Below are positions 42,904-52,019 of a DNA stretch of 64,000 nt, piece by piece. The notes under the pieces are model-generated. The model worked only from the letters and a program-made list of their open reading frames with translations, was not told the DNA's origin and made no database searches. Both the position numbers and the translations under genes were made by a program. The stretch's first letter is position 1; each line of letters opens with the position of its first letter. The DNA comes from Variovorax sp. PBS-H4. Lineage in GTDB: Bacteria; Pseudomonadota; Gammaproteobacteria; Burkholderiales; Burkholderiaceae_C. Where the stretch lies: the NCBI RefSeq assembly GCF_901827205.1, contig NZ_LR594675.1, positions 4,464,001-4,528,000 of the forward strand, read 5' to 3'.

Positions 42904-43677
42904 ATGAATTCACCCGTATTCATCTGCGAACGCGCAGAAGTCAGATTGGCATCGGCCACCGGCGACAAGGTGATCCTCCAGGGCATCGACCTGCAAGTGG
43001 GCCGCCAGGAGTTCCTGTGCCTGGTGGGCGGATCGGGCACCGGAAAGACCACCCTGCTGCGTGCATTGGGCGGCTTCTGCGCGCCAACGAGCGGCGCCGT
43101 CCTGTACGAGGGCAAGGCGTTCCGCAGCCCGCCCGAAGGCGTCGTGACCGTGTTCCAGGACTATGGCAATGCCCTGCTGCCATGGCGAACGGTTCGCGCC
43201 AACGTGGCGCTCGGCATCGAGGAAAAAATCTCCGGCGCAGAGCTCGACCGCCGCCTCGACACGGCGCTCGCGCTGGTGGGCCTGCAGAAGGCCGAACGGG
43301 AATACCCCGCGAAGCTTTCCGGCGGCATGCAACAACGGCTGCAGATCGCGCGCGCCCTGGCATTGCAACCCAAGGTCCTGCTGATGGACGAGCCCTTCGG
43401 CGCGCTCGATGCCATGACGAAGGCGAAGCTGCAGGACGAGCTGCGCAACATTCAGGCGAGCACCGGTGCCACCATCGTCTTCATCACGCACGACGTGGAC
43501 GAGGCCATCTATCTGGGCGATCGCGTCGTCCTGCTCGCAGGATCGCCGGGAACGATCGCCTCGGAAATACGCCCGCCTCTTCCCGCGCGCCGCGACCAGA
43601 TTTCCACCAAGGAGATGCCGGAATACCTGCACGCGCGGCACGAGTTGCTGGAGCGCTTGCACGGAGCTGCCCGATGA
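42904..43677 (+). CDS. ABC transporter ATPase (SsuB/TauB-like)
   Basis: This 257-residue ATPase has Walker A GGSGTGKTT, Q-loop TVFQDYGNALLPW, signature LSGGMQQRLQIARALA, Walker B LLMDEPFGALD and the H-loop FITHDVDEA. The organisation is that of nitrate/sulfonate/taurine importers. It overlaps the first permease (ATGA). Confidence 0.94.
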   Translation: MNSPVFICERAEVRLASATGDKVILQGIDLQVGRQEFLCLVGGSGTGKTTLLRALGGFCAPTSGAVLYEGKAFRSPPEGVVTVFQDYGNALLPWRTVRANVALGIEEKISGAELDRRLDTALALVGLQKAEREYPAKLSGGMQQRLQIARALALQPKVLLMDEPFGALDAMTKAKLQDELRNIQASTGATIVFITHDVDEAIYLGDRVVLLAGSPGTIASEIRPPLPARRDQISTKEMPEYLHARHELLERLHGAAR

Positions 43678-44432
43678 CCGGCCACTCACGCAGGGTGCGT
43701 CAATGGCTGGTGCCCATCGCGCTCCTCGGCGCCTGGCAACTCGCCGTCATGGTCAACGACGGGCTCAACGTGCTGCCCACGCCCACCGAGATCGGTCGCG
43801 CGCTCACCGAGAGCCTCATCGACGGGCGCCTGGCCGCGGACGCCGCGCACACCTTCGCCGCGGCCCTCGCGAGCTGGGCGATCTGCCTGCTCATAGGCAT
43901 ACCGCTCGGCATGGCGCTGGGCACCTTCAGCACGCTTCGCACCATGCTGTCGCTGCTCATCGAACTGCTCAGGCCGTTGCCGGCGGTGGCACTCATTCCA
44001 CCCGCGGTGCTGGTCTTCGGTTTTTCATGGAAGACCGAGATCACCGTGACGGTGTTCGCCAGTATCTGGCCGCTCATCTCCAGCAGCAGGGCCGCCATCG
44101 AAGGGCTTCACGCAAGAATCTTCGAGGTGGCCGCCACGCTGCACTTGAGCAAGTGGCACACGTTGCGCAGCGTCGTCACACCCGCAGCCTTCAGCCAGAT
44201 TCTCGTGGGGGCGCGCCTCAGCTTCAGCCTCTGCCTGGTCGTCAGCGTGGTCGCTGAAATGGTCGGCAATCCTGCCGGCCTCGGCTGGGGGCTAGTCAGC
44301 GCGCAGGAAGCGATGCGGGCGAGCGAGACCTTCGCGTACCTCTTCGCCATCGGCGTGCTGGGCGTCTGCGCGAACTTCGCCCTGGGCTTCGCCGTCCGGC
44401 GCCTGCTGCCCGGCCTGGCCCAGGCGAGCTGA
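43674..44432 (+). CDS. ABC transporter permease 1
   Basis: This 252-residue membrane protein of the BPD transport (SsuC/TauC) type has about six hydrophobic segments. The EAA-like loop reads EVAATLHLSKWHTLRSVVTP. It starts inside the ATPase stop codon and is followed by a second permease after 13 bp, so the channel may be a heterodimer. Confidence 0.92.
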   Translation: MTGHSRRVRQWLVPIALLGAWQLAVMVNDGLNVLPTPTEIGRALTESLIDGRLAADAAHTFAAALASWAICLLIGIPLGMALGTFSTLRTMLSLLIELLRPLPAVALIPPAVLVFGFSWKTEITVTVFASIWPLISSSRAAIEGLHARIFEVAATLHLSKWHTLRSVVTPAAFSQILVGARLSFSLCLVVSVVAEMVGNPAGLGWGLVSAQEAMRASETFAYLFAIGVLGVCANFALGFAVRRLLPGLAQAS

Positions 44433-44445
44433 AAGGAGCGAGCCC

Positions 44446-45201
44446 ATGAACAAGATGTCTCGCATCCTCCTGAGCCTTGCCACGCCCGTCGCATTGCTGT
44501 GCCTTTGGCAAGCCGTGGGCGACCCCGCCTCGCCCATCGCACCGCCGCCTCAGACCTGGCTCGCGAGCGCGCAGGCGATGCTCGCAGCCGGCGAGCTTCA
44601 ACTCGCCGTGCTGGCCACGCTGAAGACCGTCGTGCTGTCCACCTTTATCGCCGGCGTGGTGGGCACAGCCATGGGTGCGATCCTCGGCGTCCGGCCTGCA
44701 GTTTCCGAAGCGGTGGCGCCCACGCTCGAGTTCCTGCGGTCCGTGCCGCCGCCCACCATCGTGCCCGTGGCAATGCTGCTGATCGGCAGCGGCGCCGTGC
44801 TCGGTGCCACGGTCGTCTCGCTCGCGGCGGTCTGGCCGATCCTGTTGAATGTGCTGCAGGCCACGCGGTCCATCCATCCGACTCTCGTCAACACCGGCCA
44901 TACGTTGCGGATCTCGGCCCGCAGCAAGGTGATGAACATCTACGTGCCTAGCATCCTCTCCAGCGTGATCGCGGGGCTGCGCGTGGCCGTGCCGCTGGCC
45001 ATCATCGTCGCGCTTCTCGTGGAGATGCTGGCCACCCGCCCCGGCATCGGGCGCATGCTGCTCTCCGCCCAGCGCGACTTCGATGCACCCGCCGTCTTCG
45101 CTCTGTTGTCCACCGTAGGCATCATCGGCGTCGGCGTGAACTGGGCGCTCGAGTGGCTGGAGCGCTGCGTCTCGAGGAAGTTGCCCGGGATGAAGCGCTG
45201 A
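44446..45201 (+). CDS. ABC transporter permease 2
   Basis: This 251-residue permease is paralogous to the previous one, with six or so hydrophobic segments and a cytoplasmic loop VNTGHTLRISARSKVMNIYV. It starts after a gaaaggagcg leader. Two distinct permeases in one SsuABC-type system are less common than a homodimer. Confidence 0.92.
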   Translation: MNKMSRILLSLATPVALLCLWQAVGDPASPIAPPPQTWLASAQAMLAAGELQLAVLATLKTVVLSTFIAGVVGTAMGAILGVRPAVSEAVAPTLEFLRSVPPPTIVPVAMLLIGSGAVLGATVVSLAAVWPILLNVLQATRSIHPTLVNTGHTLRISARSKVMNIYVPSILSSVIAGLRVAVPLAIIVALLVEMLATRPGIGRMLLSAQRDFDAPAVFALLSTVGIIGVGVNWALEWLERCVSRKLPGMKR

Positions 45202-45251
45202 CACCCGGTCCCTTCTTCTTCCCCTCTCCTCCTCCCAACAGAACCCTCCAG

Positions 45252-46037
45252 ATGTCCATCGATTTCCAAATCATTGACCACGCCATTGCCCGCATCGTCA
45301 TCAACCGTCCCCAGCAACACAACGCGCTGGACGTCGAGCACGACCGCGCGCTTGCGGACGCCTGGCAGCGCTTCAACGACGACCCGCAACTGAAGGTCGC
45401 GATCCTGTCCGGCCAGGGAGGCCGTGCGTTCTGTACCGGCGCCGACATTCGCGACTACCTGCCCTACCGGCGCGGCCGCGCGGCCAGCCAGGAACCCACA
45501 TCGATCATCAGCTTCGGCGGGCTGACTGGCGCTCAGGACGTCGCCAAGCCGACGATCGCGGCCATCGAAGGATTCTGCGTGGCTGGCGGGCTGGAGCTGG
45601 CGCTTGCCTGCGACATCCGCATCGCGACGCACGCATCGAGCTTCGGCCTTCCCGAAGCCAGGCTGGGCATTCTTCCCGGTGGCGGCGGCACGCAGCGGCT
45701 CGCCAAGGTGACGGGACTGGGTGTTGCAATGCGGATGATCCTCACGGGCGACACGTTCGACGCGGCCTTCGCGCTCAACCACGGCCTCGTGACCGAGTTG
45801 GTGTCCAGCGAGGCGCTCGAAGAAGCCGCGCTGGCCATCGCCCGGCAGCTCGCCAAGAATGGACCGCTCGCCGTCGTTGCCGCGCGTCGTTCGGTACTTG
45901 CCAGCTACGGACTCTCCGTCGAGGAAGGCTTGCTCCAGGAATCGGCGCTGCAACGGCAACTGCTCCTGACCCGCGATGCACACGAGGGCGTCGCGGCCTT
46001 TTCCGAACGGCGGCCGGCGGCATACACCGGCAGCTGA
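45252..46037 (+). CDS. Enoyl-CoA hydratase/isomerase family protein
   Basis: This 261-residue crotonase has VINRPQQHNALDVEHDRALA, the oxyanion segment GRAFCTGADIRDY, AAIEGFCVAGGLELALACDI and FGLPEARLGILPGGGGTQRL. Both glutamates typical of hydratases appear in GLELA and PEARLG. It is the last gene of the plus-strand operon and would act on an unsaturated acyl-CoA made by the 60-kb operon. Confidence 0.9.
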   Translation: MSIDFQIIDHAIARIVINRPQQHNALDVEHDRALADAWQRFNDDPQLKVAILSGQGGRAFCTGADIRDYLPYRRGRAASQEPTSIISFGGLTGAQDVAKPTIAAIEGFCVAGGLELALACDIRIATHASSFGLPEARLGILPGGGGTQRLAKVTGLGVAMRMILTGDTFDAAFALNHGLVTELVSSEALEEAALAIARQLAKNGPLAVVAARRSVLASYGLSVEEGLLQESALQRQLLLTRDAHEGVAAFSERRPAAYTGS

Positions 46038-46136
46038 CACGAGCAACTGACATCTCGCCCCGCTTCCAGCCGGCGGGTGCTTCGTCGCCGGGGCCGATCC
46101 ATCCTGACCTCCAATGGAATGTCAGGAAGGATGAAG

Positions 46137-47420
46137 TCAGGAGCCGCCTCTCAACTTCGCAACCTCCTTCGGGCTGACTGCCCCCGCGCTGTTGTTCCAG
46201 CCTGCACGAATGAAGGTCAGCACGTCGGCAATGTCCCGATTGCTCAGCACGGCGGCGTACTTGGGCATCGGGTACGCCGCCGGAATACCTCGAACGACGA
46301 GATCCCCGGTGCCGTTCAGCGTCACGTTGATGAGTGACGACGGATTGCGCTCCAACACATTGGGATTGCCGGCGAGCGGCGCGAGCATGGGCGCGAAACC
46401 GCGCCCATCGGCGCCGTGGCACTGCAGGCAATGCGTTGTGTAGATGCGCGCGCCTGCATTGCCGGCCGGCCGGCTCAGCGACACCTTCGTCTTTTGCGCG
46501 TCGTAGGCATAAGGTGGTGCGCCATTGCCGCCCTGCGCCGGAAGCGTTTTCAGATAGGCGGCCATCGCGCCGAGGTCGGTATCGGTCATCGCCTGCGTGC
46601 TGTTGTTGACAACCTCCGTCATGGAGCCGAACGCGGTGGCATGCCGGTTCGCGCCGGTCTTCAGGAAGCTCACGAGTTCCGGTCCACTCCAGCGGCCCAG
46701 GCCGACGTTGTGCTCACCCGTCAGGTTCGAGGCAAACCAGCCTTCTATCAACGCGCCGGAGAGAAACGTGCTGCCGCCTTCGTCGAGTGCCTTTTCCTGG
46801 AACGCGACACCGCGCGGTGTGTGGCACGAACCGCAATGCCCCAGCCCCTGCACCAGGTAGGCGCCGCGATTCCACTCGGCATCCTTGCCGGGCTTGTCCT
46901 GGTACACACCCTTGTCGAGGAACATGAAGTTCCATACTTTCAGCGGCCAGCGGATGCTCAATGGCCACCGAATCTCGGACTTCTGATTCTCCCGGTTCAC
47001 GGGTTCCACACCATGCATGAAGTAGGCGTAGAGCGCCTGCATGTCGCCGTCGTTGACTTTGGCGTACGACGGATACGGCATGGCCGGATACAGGTTGTGG
47101 CCGTCCCTTGCGATGCCTTCGCGCATCGCGCGAATGAATTCTTCCTGGGTGTAGCGGCCGATGCCGGTGTCCGGATCGGGAGTGATGTTGGTCGAGTAGA
47201 TGCGCCCGACCGGCGTCGTCATGGGCAGGCCGCCGGCGAACGGCTCGCCGCGCTGTGCCGAGTGGCAGGCGATGCAATCGCCTGCCTTTGCAAGATAGGC
47301 TCCGCGCGAAACCAGCGCCTGGTCGGGCGCGGTAGCGGCATGCGCGGTCGTGGCGGGGCCGCCCGATGCCAGTGAGAGCGCAAATCCCAGCGTGGCAAAC
47401 GTCTTCGGTGCGTGGGTTAT
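46137..47420 (-). CDS. Tri-haem cytochrome c of a molybdenum hydroxylase complex; start codon ATA
   Basis: The frame holds three c-haem motifs in order (CIACH, CGSCH, CLQCH) and typical HAATAPDQALVSRGAYLAKA sequence after a signal peptide. The first ATG, at 47222, lies after the first haem. Reading upstream, the frame stays open through the signal peptide to ATA at 47420, which overlaps the TAA of the upstream gene in ATAA, where neighbours have ATGA. Either ATA is used or a G-to-A change destroyed the start. The protein should pass electrons from the molybdenum hydroxylase to the respiratory chain. Confidence 0.8.
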   Translation of the reverse strand: MTHAPKTFATLGFALSLASGGPATTAHAATAPDQALVSRGAYLAKAGDCIACHSAQRGEPFAGGLPMTTPVGRIYSTNITPDPDTGIGRYTQEEFIRAMREGIARDGHNLYPAMPYPSYAKVNDGDMQALYAYFMHGVEPVNRENQKSEIRWPLSIRWPLKVWNFMFLDKGVYQDKPGKDAEWNRGAYLVQGLGHCGSCHTPRGVAFQEKALDEGGSTFLSGALIEGWFASNLTGEHNVGLGRWSGPELVSFLKTGANRHATAFGSMTEVVNNSTQAMTDTDLGAMAAYLKTLPAQGGNGAPPYAYDAQKTKVSLSRPAGNAGARIYTTHCLQCHGADGRGFAPMLAPLAGNPNVLERNPSSLINVTLNGTGDLVVRGIPAAYPMPKYAAVLSNRDIADVLTFIRAGWNNSAGAVSPKEVAKLRGGS

Positions 47421-49666
47421 CGACGGCCTCCACTCGCGTTTGACTTCAGTTGGTCGCCGATTGGCAAGGCGTGCAACCGCTTGCCGGTGGCCGCGAAGAT
47501 CGCATTGGCGAGCGCCGGTTGCAACGCCGACGTGCCCGGCTCGCCGATGCCGCCAGGCGCTTCGCTGCTCTTCACGAGATGCACGTCGATGTTCGGCGTT
47601 TCATTGATACGCAAGACCCGATAGTCGTTGAAGTTGCTCTGCTCGACGCGCCCATTCTTGAAGGTGATCTCGCCGTAGAGCGCCGCCGTGAGGCCGAAGA
47701 CGATGCCGCCCTGCATCTGGGCCTCGATCGTGTCGGGATTGACCGCCATGCCGCAATCAACTGCGCAGGTCACGTGATCCACGCGCACCTCACCGTCGTC
47801 CACGGTCACGTCGACAACCATCGCGAAGAAGCTGCCGAATGCGTGCATGAGGGACACGCCCCGGCCCTTGCCTTTGCCTTGTTGCGCGCCAGCCGTCCAT
47901 TTCGCCGCGCGCGTGGCTTCGTTGAGCACGTTCAGTGCACGCGGCGACTTTCCGAGCAGGGCTTGGCGGTACTTCACCGGGTCCACTTTCGCGTGCGTCG
48001 CGAGTTCGTCGATGAAGGTCTCGACGACAAACGCGCTGCGCGTCGGGCCCACGCCGCGCCAGAACGCCGTGGGTATGCCCCGCGGCTCCTGGCGAACGTA
48101 GTCGACGAGCTGGTTGGGAAGGTCGTAGGGCAACTCGGCCGCCACGGCCACGGCATCGGGGTCGACACCGTTCTTCATCATCGCGGCCGGTGCGTAGCGC
48201 GCCAGGATCGAAGAACCGACGATGCGATGCTGCCAAGCCACTGGCATGCCGTTCGCGTCGAGGCCGGCGGAAATGCGGTCGTAGTAGTACGGCCGGTACA
48301 TGTCGTGCTGAATGTCTTCCTCGCGCGTCCACACGACCTTCACCGGCACATTCAACTGCCTGGCCACTTTCACGGCCTGCGTGACCATGTCGATTTCCAG
48401 GCGCCTGCCGAATCCGCCACCCAGCAGATGGTTGTGGACGATGATCTTCTCCGGCGGCAGCCCAGTGACCTTCGCCGCCGCATCGGCCACGCGGCCGGGC
48501 ACCTGCGTGCCCACCCACACCTCGCAGGCGTCCGGCCGGACGCGCACCGTGCAGTTCACCGGCTCCATCGTCGCGTGCGCAAGGAACGGCTGGTGGTAGA
48601 CCGCATCGATGCGCGTCTTCGCGTTGGCAAAGGCTTTTTCGACATCGCCTTCCTTGCGCGCCACCGCGCCGCTGCGCTGCGACGCCTTCACGAGGTCAGT
48701 GACGATCGTCTCGGTCGAAACGTCGGCGCCTGCGCCCTCGTCCCATTGGATCTCGAGCGCCTGCAGACCGCGCCTGGCGGCCCACGTGTGCGCCCCGATC
48801 ACGGCGACCCCGTTGTCGAAGCTGACGACCTGCTGCACGTCGGGAATTTTTCTCGTGTGCGTGTCGTCGAATTTCGCCAGCCTGCCGCCGAACACGGGAC
48901 AGGTCGCTATCGCCGCGTACACCATGCCGGGCACACGCACATCCAGACCGAAGACCGCGGTACCATTCACCTTCTCCGGCGAGTCGAGGCGCTTCACGCG
49001 AGTGCCGATCAACTTGAAGTCCTTCGGGTCCTTGAGCCTGACATCCTGCGGCGGCTGCAGTCTGGCTGCGACATCGACCAGCTCACCGTAACCAATGCTG
49101 CGACTAGTCTGCGGATGCAAGACCCGCCCTTCCCGCGCCACGCAGCCCGAGGGATCGACCTTCCAGCGCTGTGCCGCGGCCGCGACAAGCAAGGTGCGCG
49201 TGCTCGCGCCGGCCTTTCGCATCGGCTCCCATGCGTAGCGAATCGAAGTCGAAGCGCCGGTCAGCTGTTCGGCCAGCATCGGATCGGCAAAGAGCTTCTC
49301 GTTCGGCGGCGCATGAGCGAGCGTGACGCTCGCAAGCGGCACCTCGAGCTCCTCGGCAAGCAGCATCGGAATGGACGTGTACACGCCTTGCCCCATCTCG
49401 ACCTTCGGCATGACCAGCGTGACCTTGCCGCGGCGATCAATTTGGATGAAGGCGTTGGGGGCGAATACGCCCTCGCGCGGCATCTCGACGCCGTCGCCGT
49501 CGATCACAGACGTGCGCGCCCCGCCCTGGCTGCGTGCCGGCACGCTGAAGCCGAACAACAAACCGCCGCCGGCGGCCGTGCCTACCGTGGCGACCAACCC
49601 GAGCAGACTGCGGCGCGACAGGCCCGCGCTCTGCCGCGCACCAGACGATTCGTGTAACGTGCTCAT
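47417..49666 (-). CDS. Molybdopterin-dependent aldehyde/N-heterocycle oxidoreductase, large subunit (IorB-like)
   Basis: This 749-residue protein has a Tat-type leader (SRRSLLGLVATVGTAAGGG). The xanthine-oxidase-family segments include LVMPKVEMGQGVYTSIPMLL, LLGGGFGRRLEIDMVTQAVK, EPRGIPTAFWRGVGPTRSAF and a late GGIGEPGTSALQPALANAIF containing the catalytic Glu. This subgroup (isoquinoline 1-oxidoreductase, NicB without its cytochrome part) hydroxylates N-heterocycles or oxidises aldehydes in the periplasm. A [2Fe-2S] subunit precedes it and a tri-haem cytochrome follows, so the complex resembles NicAB in three pieces. The substrate is unknown. Confidence 0.9.
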   Translation of the reverse strand: MSTLHESSGARQSAGLSRRSLLGLVATVGTAAGGGLLFGFSVPARSQGGARTSVIDGDGVEMPREGVFAPNAFIQIDRRGKVTLVMPKVEMGQGVYTSIPMLLAEELEVPLASVTLAHAPPNEKLFADPMLAEQLTGASTSIRYAWEPMRKAGASTRTLLVAAAAQRWKVDPSGCVAREGRVLHPQTSRSIGYGELVDVAARLQPPQDVRLKDPKDFKLIGTRVKRLDSPEKVNGTAVFGLDVRVPGMVYAAIATCPVFGGRLAKFDDTHTRKIPDVQQVVSFDNGVAVIGAHTWAARRGLQALEIQWDEGAGADVSTETIVTDLVKASQRSGAVARKEGDVEKAFANAKTRIDAVYHQPFLAHATMEPVNCTVRVRPDACEVWVGTQVPGRVADAAAKVTGLPPEKIIVHNHLLGGGFGRRLEIDMVTQAVKVARQLNVPVKVVWTREEDIQHDMYRPYYYDRISAGLDANGMPVAWQHRIVGSSILARYAPAAMMKNGVDPDAVAVAAELPYDLPNQLVDYVRQEPRGIPTAFWRGVGPTRSAFVVETFIDELATHAKVDPVKYRQALLGKSPRALNVLNEATRAAKWTAGAQQGKGKGRGVSLMHAFGSFFAMVVDVTVDDGEVRVDHVTCAVDCGMAVNPDTIEAQMQGGIVFGLTAALYGEITFKNGRVEQSNFNDYRVLRINETPNIDVHLVKSSEAPGGIGEPGTSALQPALANAIFAATGKRLHALPIGDQLKSNASGGRR

Positions 49667-50118
49667 GTGCTCTTCACGGCCTGCTTGATCGCGGCACGAA
49701 TCCGGTTGTAGGTGCCGCATCGGCAGATGTTGCCGGCCATGGCGGCATCGATATCGGCATCGCTCGGCGCCGGATTGCTGGCGATCAGCGCTGTCGCCGA
49801 CATCACCTGGCCCGACTGGCAGTAGCCGCATTGCACGACGTCCAGTGCGCGCCATGCGTCCCGGACTTTTTTGCCGATGGGCGTTGCGCCAACGCCTTCG
49901 ATCGTGGTGATCTTTCGATCCGCAACCGCCGCCAGCGGCATCACGCAGGAGCGAGCCGCGACGCCGTCGAGATGCACGGTACAGGCGCCGCACTGAGCGA
50001 TGCCGCAACCGAACTTGGTGCCTGTCAGGCCGACGAGATCACGAATTGCCCACAGCAGGGGCATATCGGGCGACGCGTCGACGTCGTGCTTCCGGCCGTT
50101 GATGTCGAGTATTGGCAT
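49663..50118 (-). CDS. [2Fe-2S] small subunit of the molybdenum hydroxylase (IorA-like)
   Basis: This 151-residue protein has both cluster motifs: FGCGIAQCGACTVHLDG and CGYCQSGQVM with NICRCGTYNRI. ATG 50118 was chosen; the stop overlaps the large-subunit start (ATGA). It carries electrons from the molybdenum centre to the cytochrome. Confidence 0.93.
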   Translation of the reverse strand: MPILDINGRKHDVDASPDMPLLWAIRDLVGLTGTKFGCGIAQCGACTVHLDGVAARSCVMPLAAVADRKITTIEGVGATPIGKKVRDAWRALDVVQCGYCQSGQVMSATALIASNPAPSDADIDAAMAGNICRCGTYNRIRAAIKQAVKST

Positions 50119-50164
50119 GGCTTTGGCAATCAGAAGGTCTTCGTGATGGCGAACGTGTGGCCGT

Positions 50165-50572
50165 TCATGGGCTGAGCGCAAAACGATTCGCGCCGGTGAA
50201 CGGCGCGAGCCATTCCACCGCGCGGTCGGTATAGATCTCGACCTGCGGGGACGGCAGTCCCTCCAGGCTGTCGAGCGTGCCGGCCTTCACCAGGACCTGG
50301 CCGGGCATCATCGCCACCTTGGTAATTACCGGCGAGCCGCAGCTCCCGCAGAAATGCCGGTAGGAGAGCTGTCCGCTGTCGCCCCTGTCCTCGAAGAACT
50401 TGGTCTCGCCGCGTTGCTCATAGTCGGCTTCGGCGATGAAGAGGTTGAAGGAGAAGAGGCTGCCGCTTTGCCTCTGGCAGTGCCTGCAATTACATATGGC
50501 TGCGGCCTGCGGTTCGCCCTTCAGCACGTAGCGCACGGCGCCGCAGAGGCATCCGCCTTCGCGATGTTTCAT
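50165..50572 (-). CDS. GFA-family (glutathione-dependent formaldehyde-activating enzyme-like) protein
   Basis: This 135-residue zinc protein has GGCLCGAVRYVL, ICNCRHCQRQSGSLFSFNL and HFCGSCGSPV, the three cysteine motifs of the GFA/Mss4-like fold. Members bind zinc and may bind glutathione adducts; most are uncharacterised. Its position among aldehyde-handling genes suggests protection from, or channelling of, an aldehyde. Confidence 0.88.
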   Translation of the reverse strand: MKHREGGCLCGAVRYVLKGEPQAAAICNCRHCQRQSGSLFSFNLFIAEADYEQRGETKFFEDRGDSGQLSYRHFCGSCGSPVITKVAMMPGQVLVKAGTLDSLEGLPSPQVEIYTDRAVEWLAPFTGANRFALSP

Positions 50573-50642
50573 GATTTCTTTCTCTATCGAAAGCCGGGAT
50601 ATCGGCTTCCTTCTTGATGGGCTGCGCCGTCCGTTGCGGCGT

Positions 50643-52019
50643 TCAAGCCGCGCTGGCAACCCGGATCAGCTTGCGGTTCAGGAATTCACCGATGCCCACT
50701 TCCGCCAACTCCCGTCCGAAGCCGGCGTTCTTGACGCCGCCGAAAGGCAGCCCCGGCGAGTCGACGAAACAGGAGTTGATGTAGACCATGCCGGACTCGA
50801 TGCGCGACGCCACCTGCTTGGCATGCTCGATGTCCGCGTCGAAGACGTAGCCGCCGAGCCCATAGCGGGTGGCGTTGGCCAGCTCGATCGCTTCTTCCTC
50901 GGTGTCCACGACATAGAAGGACAGCACCGGGCCGAAGGCCTCCTGCTGGTAGAGCGGGTTGTCAACGTCGATGTCCGTGACGATGGTCGGCTCGAGATAG
51001 AAGCCGGGGCGTTCGACGCGCTTGCCGCCGTAGACGATGCGCGCGCCCGCGGCCTTCGCCTCCTCGATCTGCTTGAGCAACCCGTTCAGCGCGGTCTCGC
51101 TGACCAGCGGGCCGAGCACGGTCGCTTCGTCCGTCGGGTCGCCCACCTTGATCGCTGCGAACCGCTCCTTCAGCGCCTCCAGCATCTGCGCGCCGCGCTC
51201 CTTGCCGACGACGATGACACGCTTGATGTTGACGCAGCCCTGACCCGAGTTGAACGTGCGGCCCATCACGCACTGCTCGACCGCGTGATCGAGCGGCGCG
51301 CCCTTCAGGATGAGCGCCGGGTCGCTGCCGCCCAGCTCGAGAACCACCTTCTTGAGATTACGCCCGGCCCGTTCGCCAACGGAGGCGCCCGCGCGTTCGC
51401 TGCCGGTCAGGGCGACGCCGCGCACGCGGAAGTCGTCGATCAGCTTCGCGGCCTGCTCGACGCTGCAAAAGAGGTTGGTGTAGACGCCTTCCGGCGCGCC
51501 TGCTTCCTCGAAGAGCCGCGCGAAGGCAAGTGCGCAATGAGGCACGTTCGGCGCATGCTTCATGAGCACCACGTTGCCCGCGACGAGCTGCGGCGCGGCG
51601 ACGCGGACCAGTTGGTAGTAGGGAAAGTTCCACGGCTCAATGGCGAAGAGCACGCCGATCGGCTCGGCCACCACCGTGGCGCCGGGCTCGTCAGGCAGCG
51701 GCTGCGGCGCAAGGAAGCGTTCCGCATTCTTTGCGTAGTAGTCCAGGATGTCCGCAACGAGATCGACCTCCATGTAGCCGAAGCGGGTCACCTTCCCCAT
51801 CTCGAGGGTGAGGTATTTGACATATTCGTCGCGCTTCTCGCGCAGGATCTGTGCAGCGCGGGCGATGATCTTGGCGCGCTCGGCTACCGGCCTGAATTTC
51901 CAGTCTTCGCGATAACGCCTGTCGGCGGTCTCCAGCGCGGCGAACACCTGCTCGTCGGATTGCAGCGGGAATTCCTTGACGAACTCGCCCGTGGCCGGGT
52001 TGATGGTGCGAAAGCTCAT
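50643..52019 (-). CDS. NAD(P)-dependent succinate-semialdehyde-type aldehyde dehydrogenase
   Basis: This 458-residue aldehyde dehydrogenase has EPWNFPYYQLVR, ALTGSERAGASVGERAGRNL, the glutamate motif LELGGSDP, the nucleophile in FNSGQGCVN and the EAFGPVL box. Length and motifs match the GabD/Sad type that oxidises succinate semialdehyde and similar semialdehydes. The exact substrate is not proven. It follows the alcohol dehydrogenase gene, which it partly overlaps because that gene has lost its proper end. Confidence 0.88.
   Translation of the reverse strand: MSFRTINPATGEFVKEFPLQSDEQVFAALETADRRYREDWKFRPVAERAKIIARAAQILREKRDEYVKYLTLEMGKVTRFGYMEVDLVADILDYYAKNAERFLAPQPLPDEPGATVVAEPIGVLFAIEPWNFPYYQLVRVAAPQLVAGNVVLMKHAPNVPHCALAFARLFEEAGAPEGVYTNLFCSVEQAAKLIDDFRVRGVALTGSERAGASVGERAGRNLKKVVLELGGSDPALILKGAPLDHAVEQCVMGRTFNSGQGCVNIKRVIVVGKERGAQMLEALKERFAAIKVGDPTDEATVLGPLVSETALNGLLKQIEEAKAAGARIVYGGKRVERPGFYLEPTIVTDIDVDNPLYQQEAFGPVLSFYVVDTEEEAIELANATRYGLGGYVFDADIEHAKQVASRIESGMVYINSCFVDSPGLPFGGVKNAGFGRELAEVGIGEFLNRKLIRVASAA

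Noticed and set aside
47450..49657. Plus-strand open frame of 735 codons
   Set aside because: It is the mirror of the molybdopterin large subunit, with no recognisable domain.
47417..50118. Calling the molybdenum hydroxylase nicAB
   Set aside because: The IorAB-like family is broad, the cytochrome is separate, and it belongs to another regulon than nicXDF. The gene symbols would overstate the evidence.
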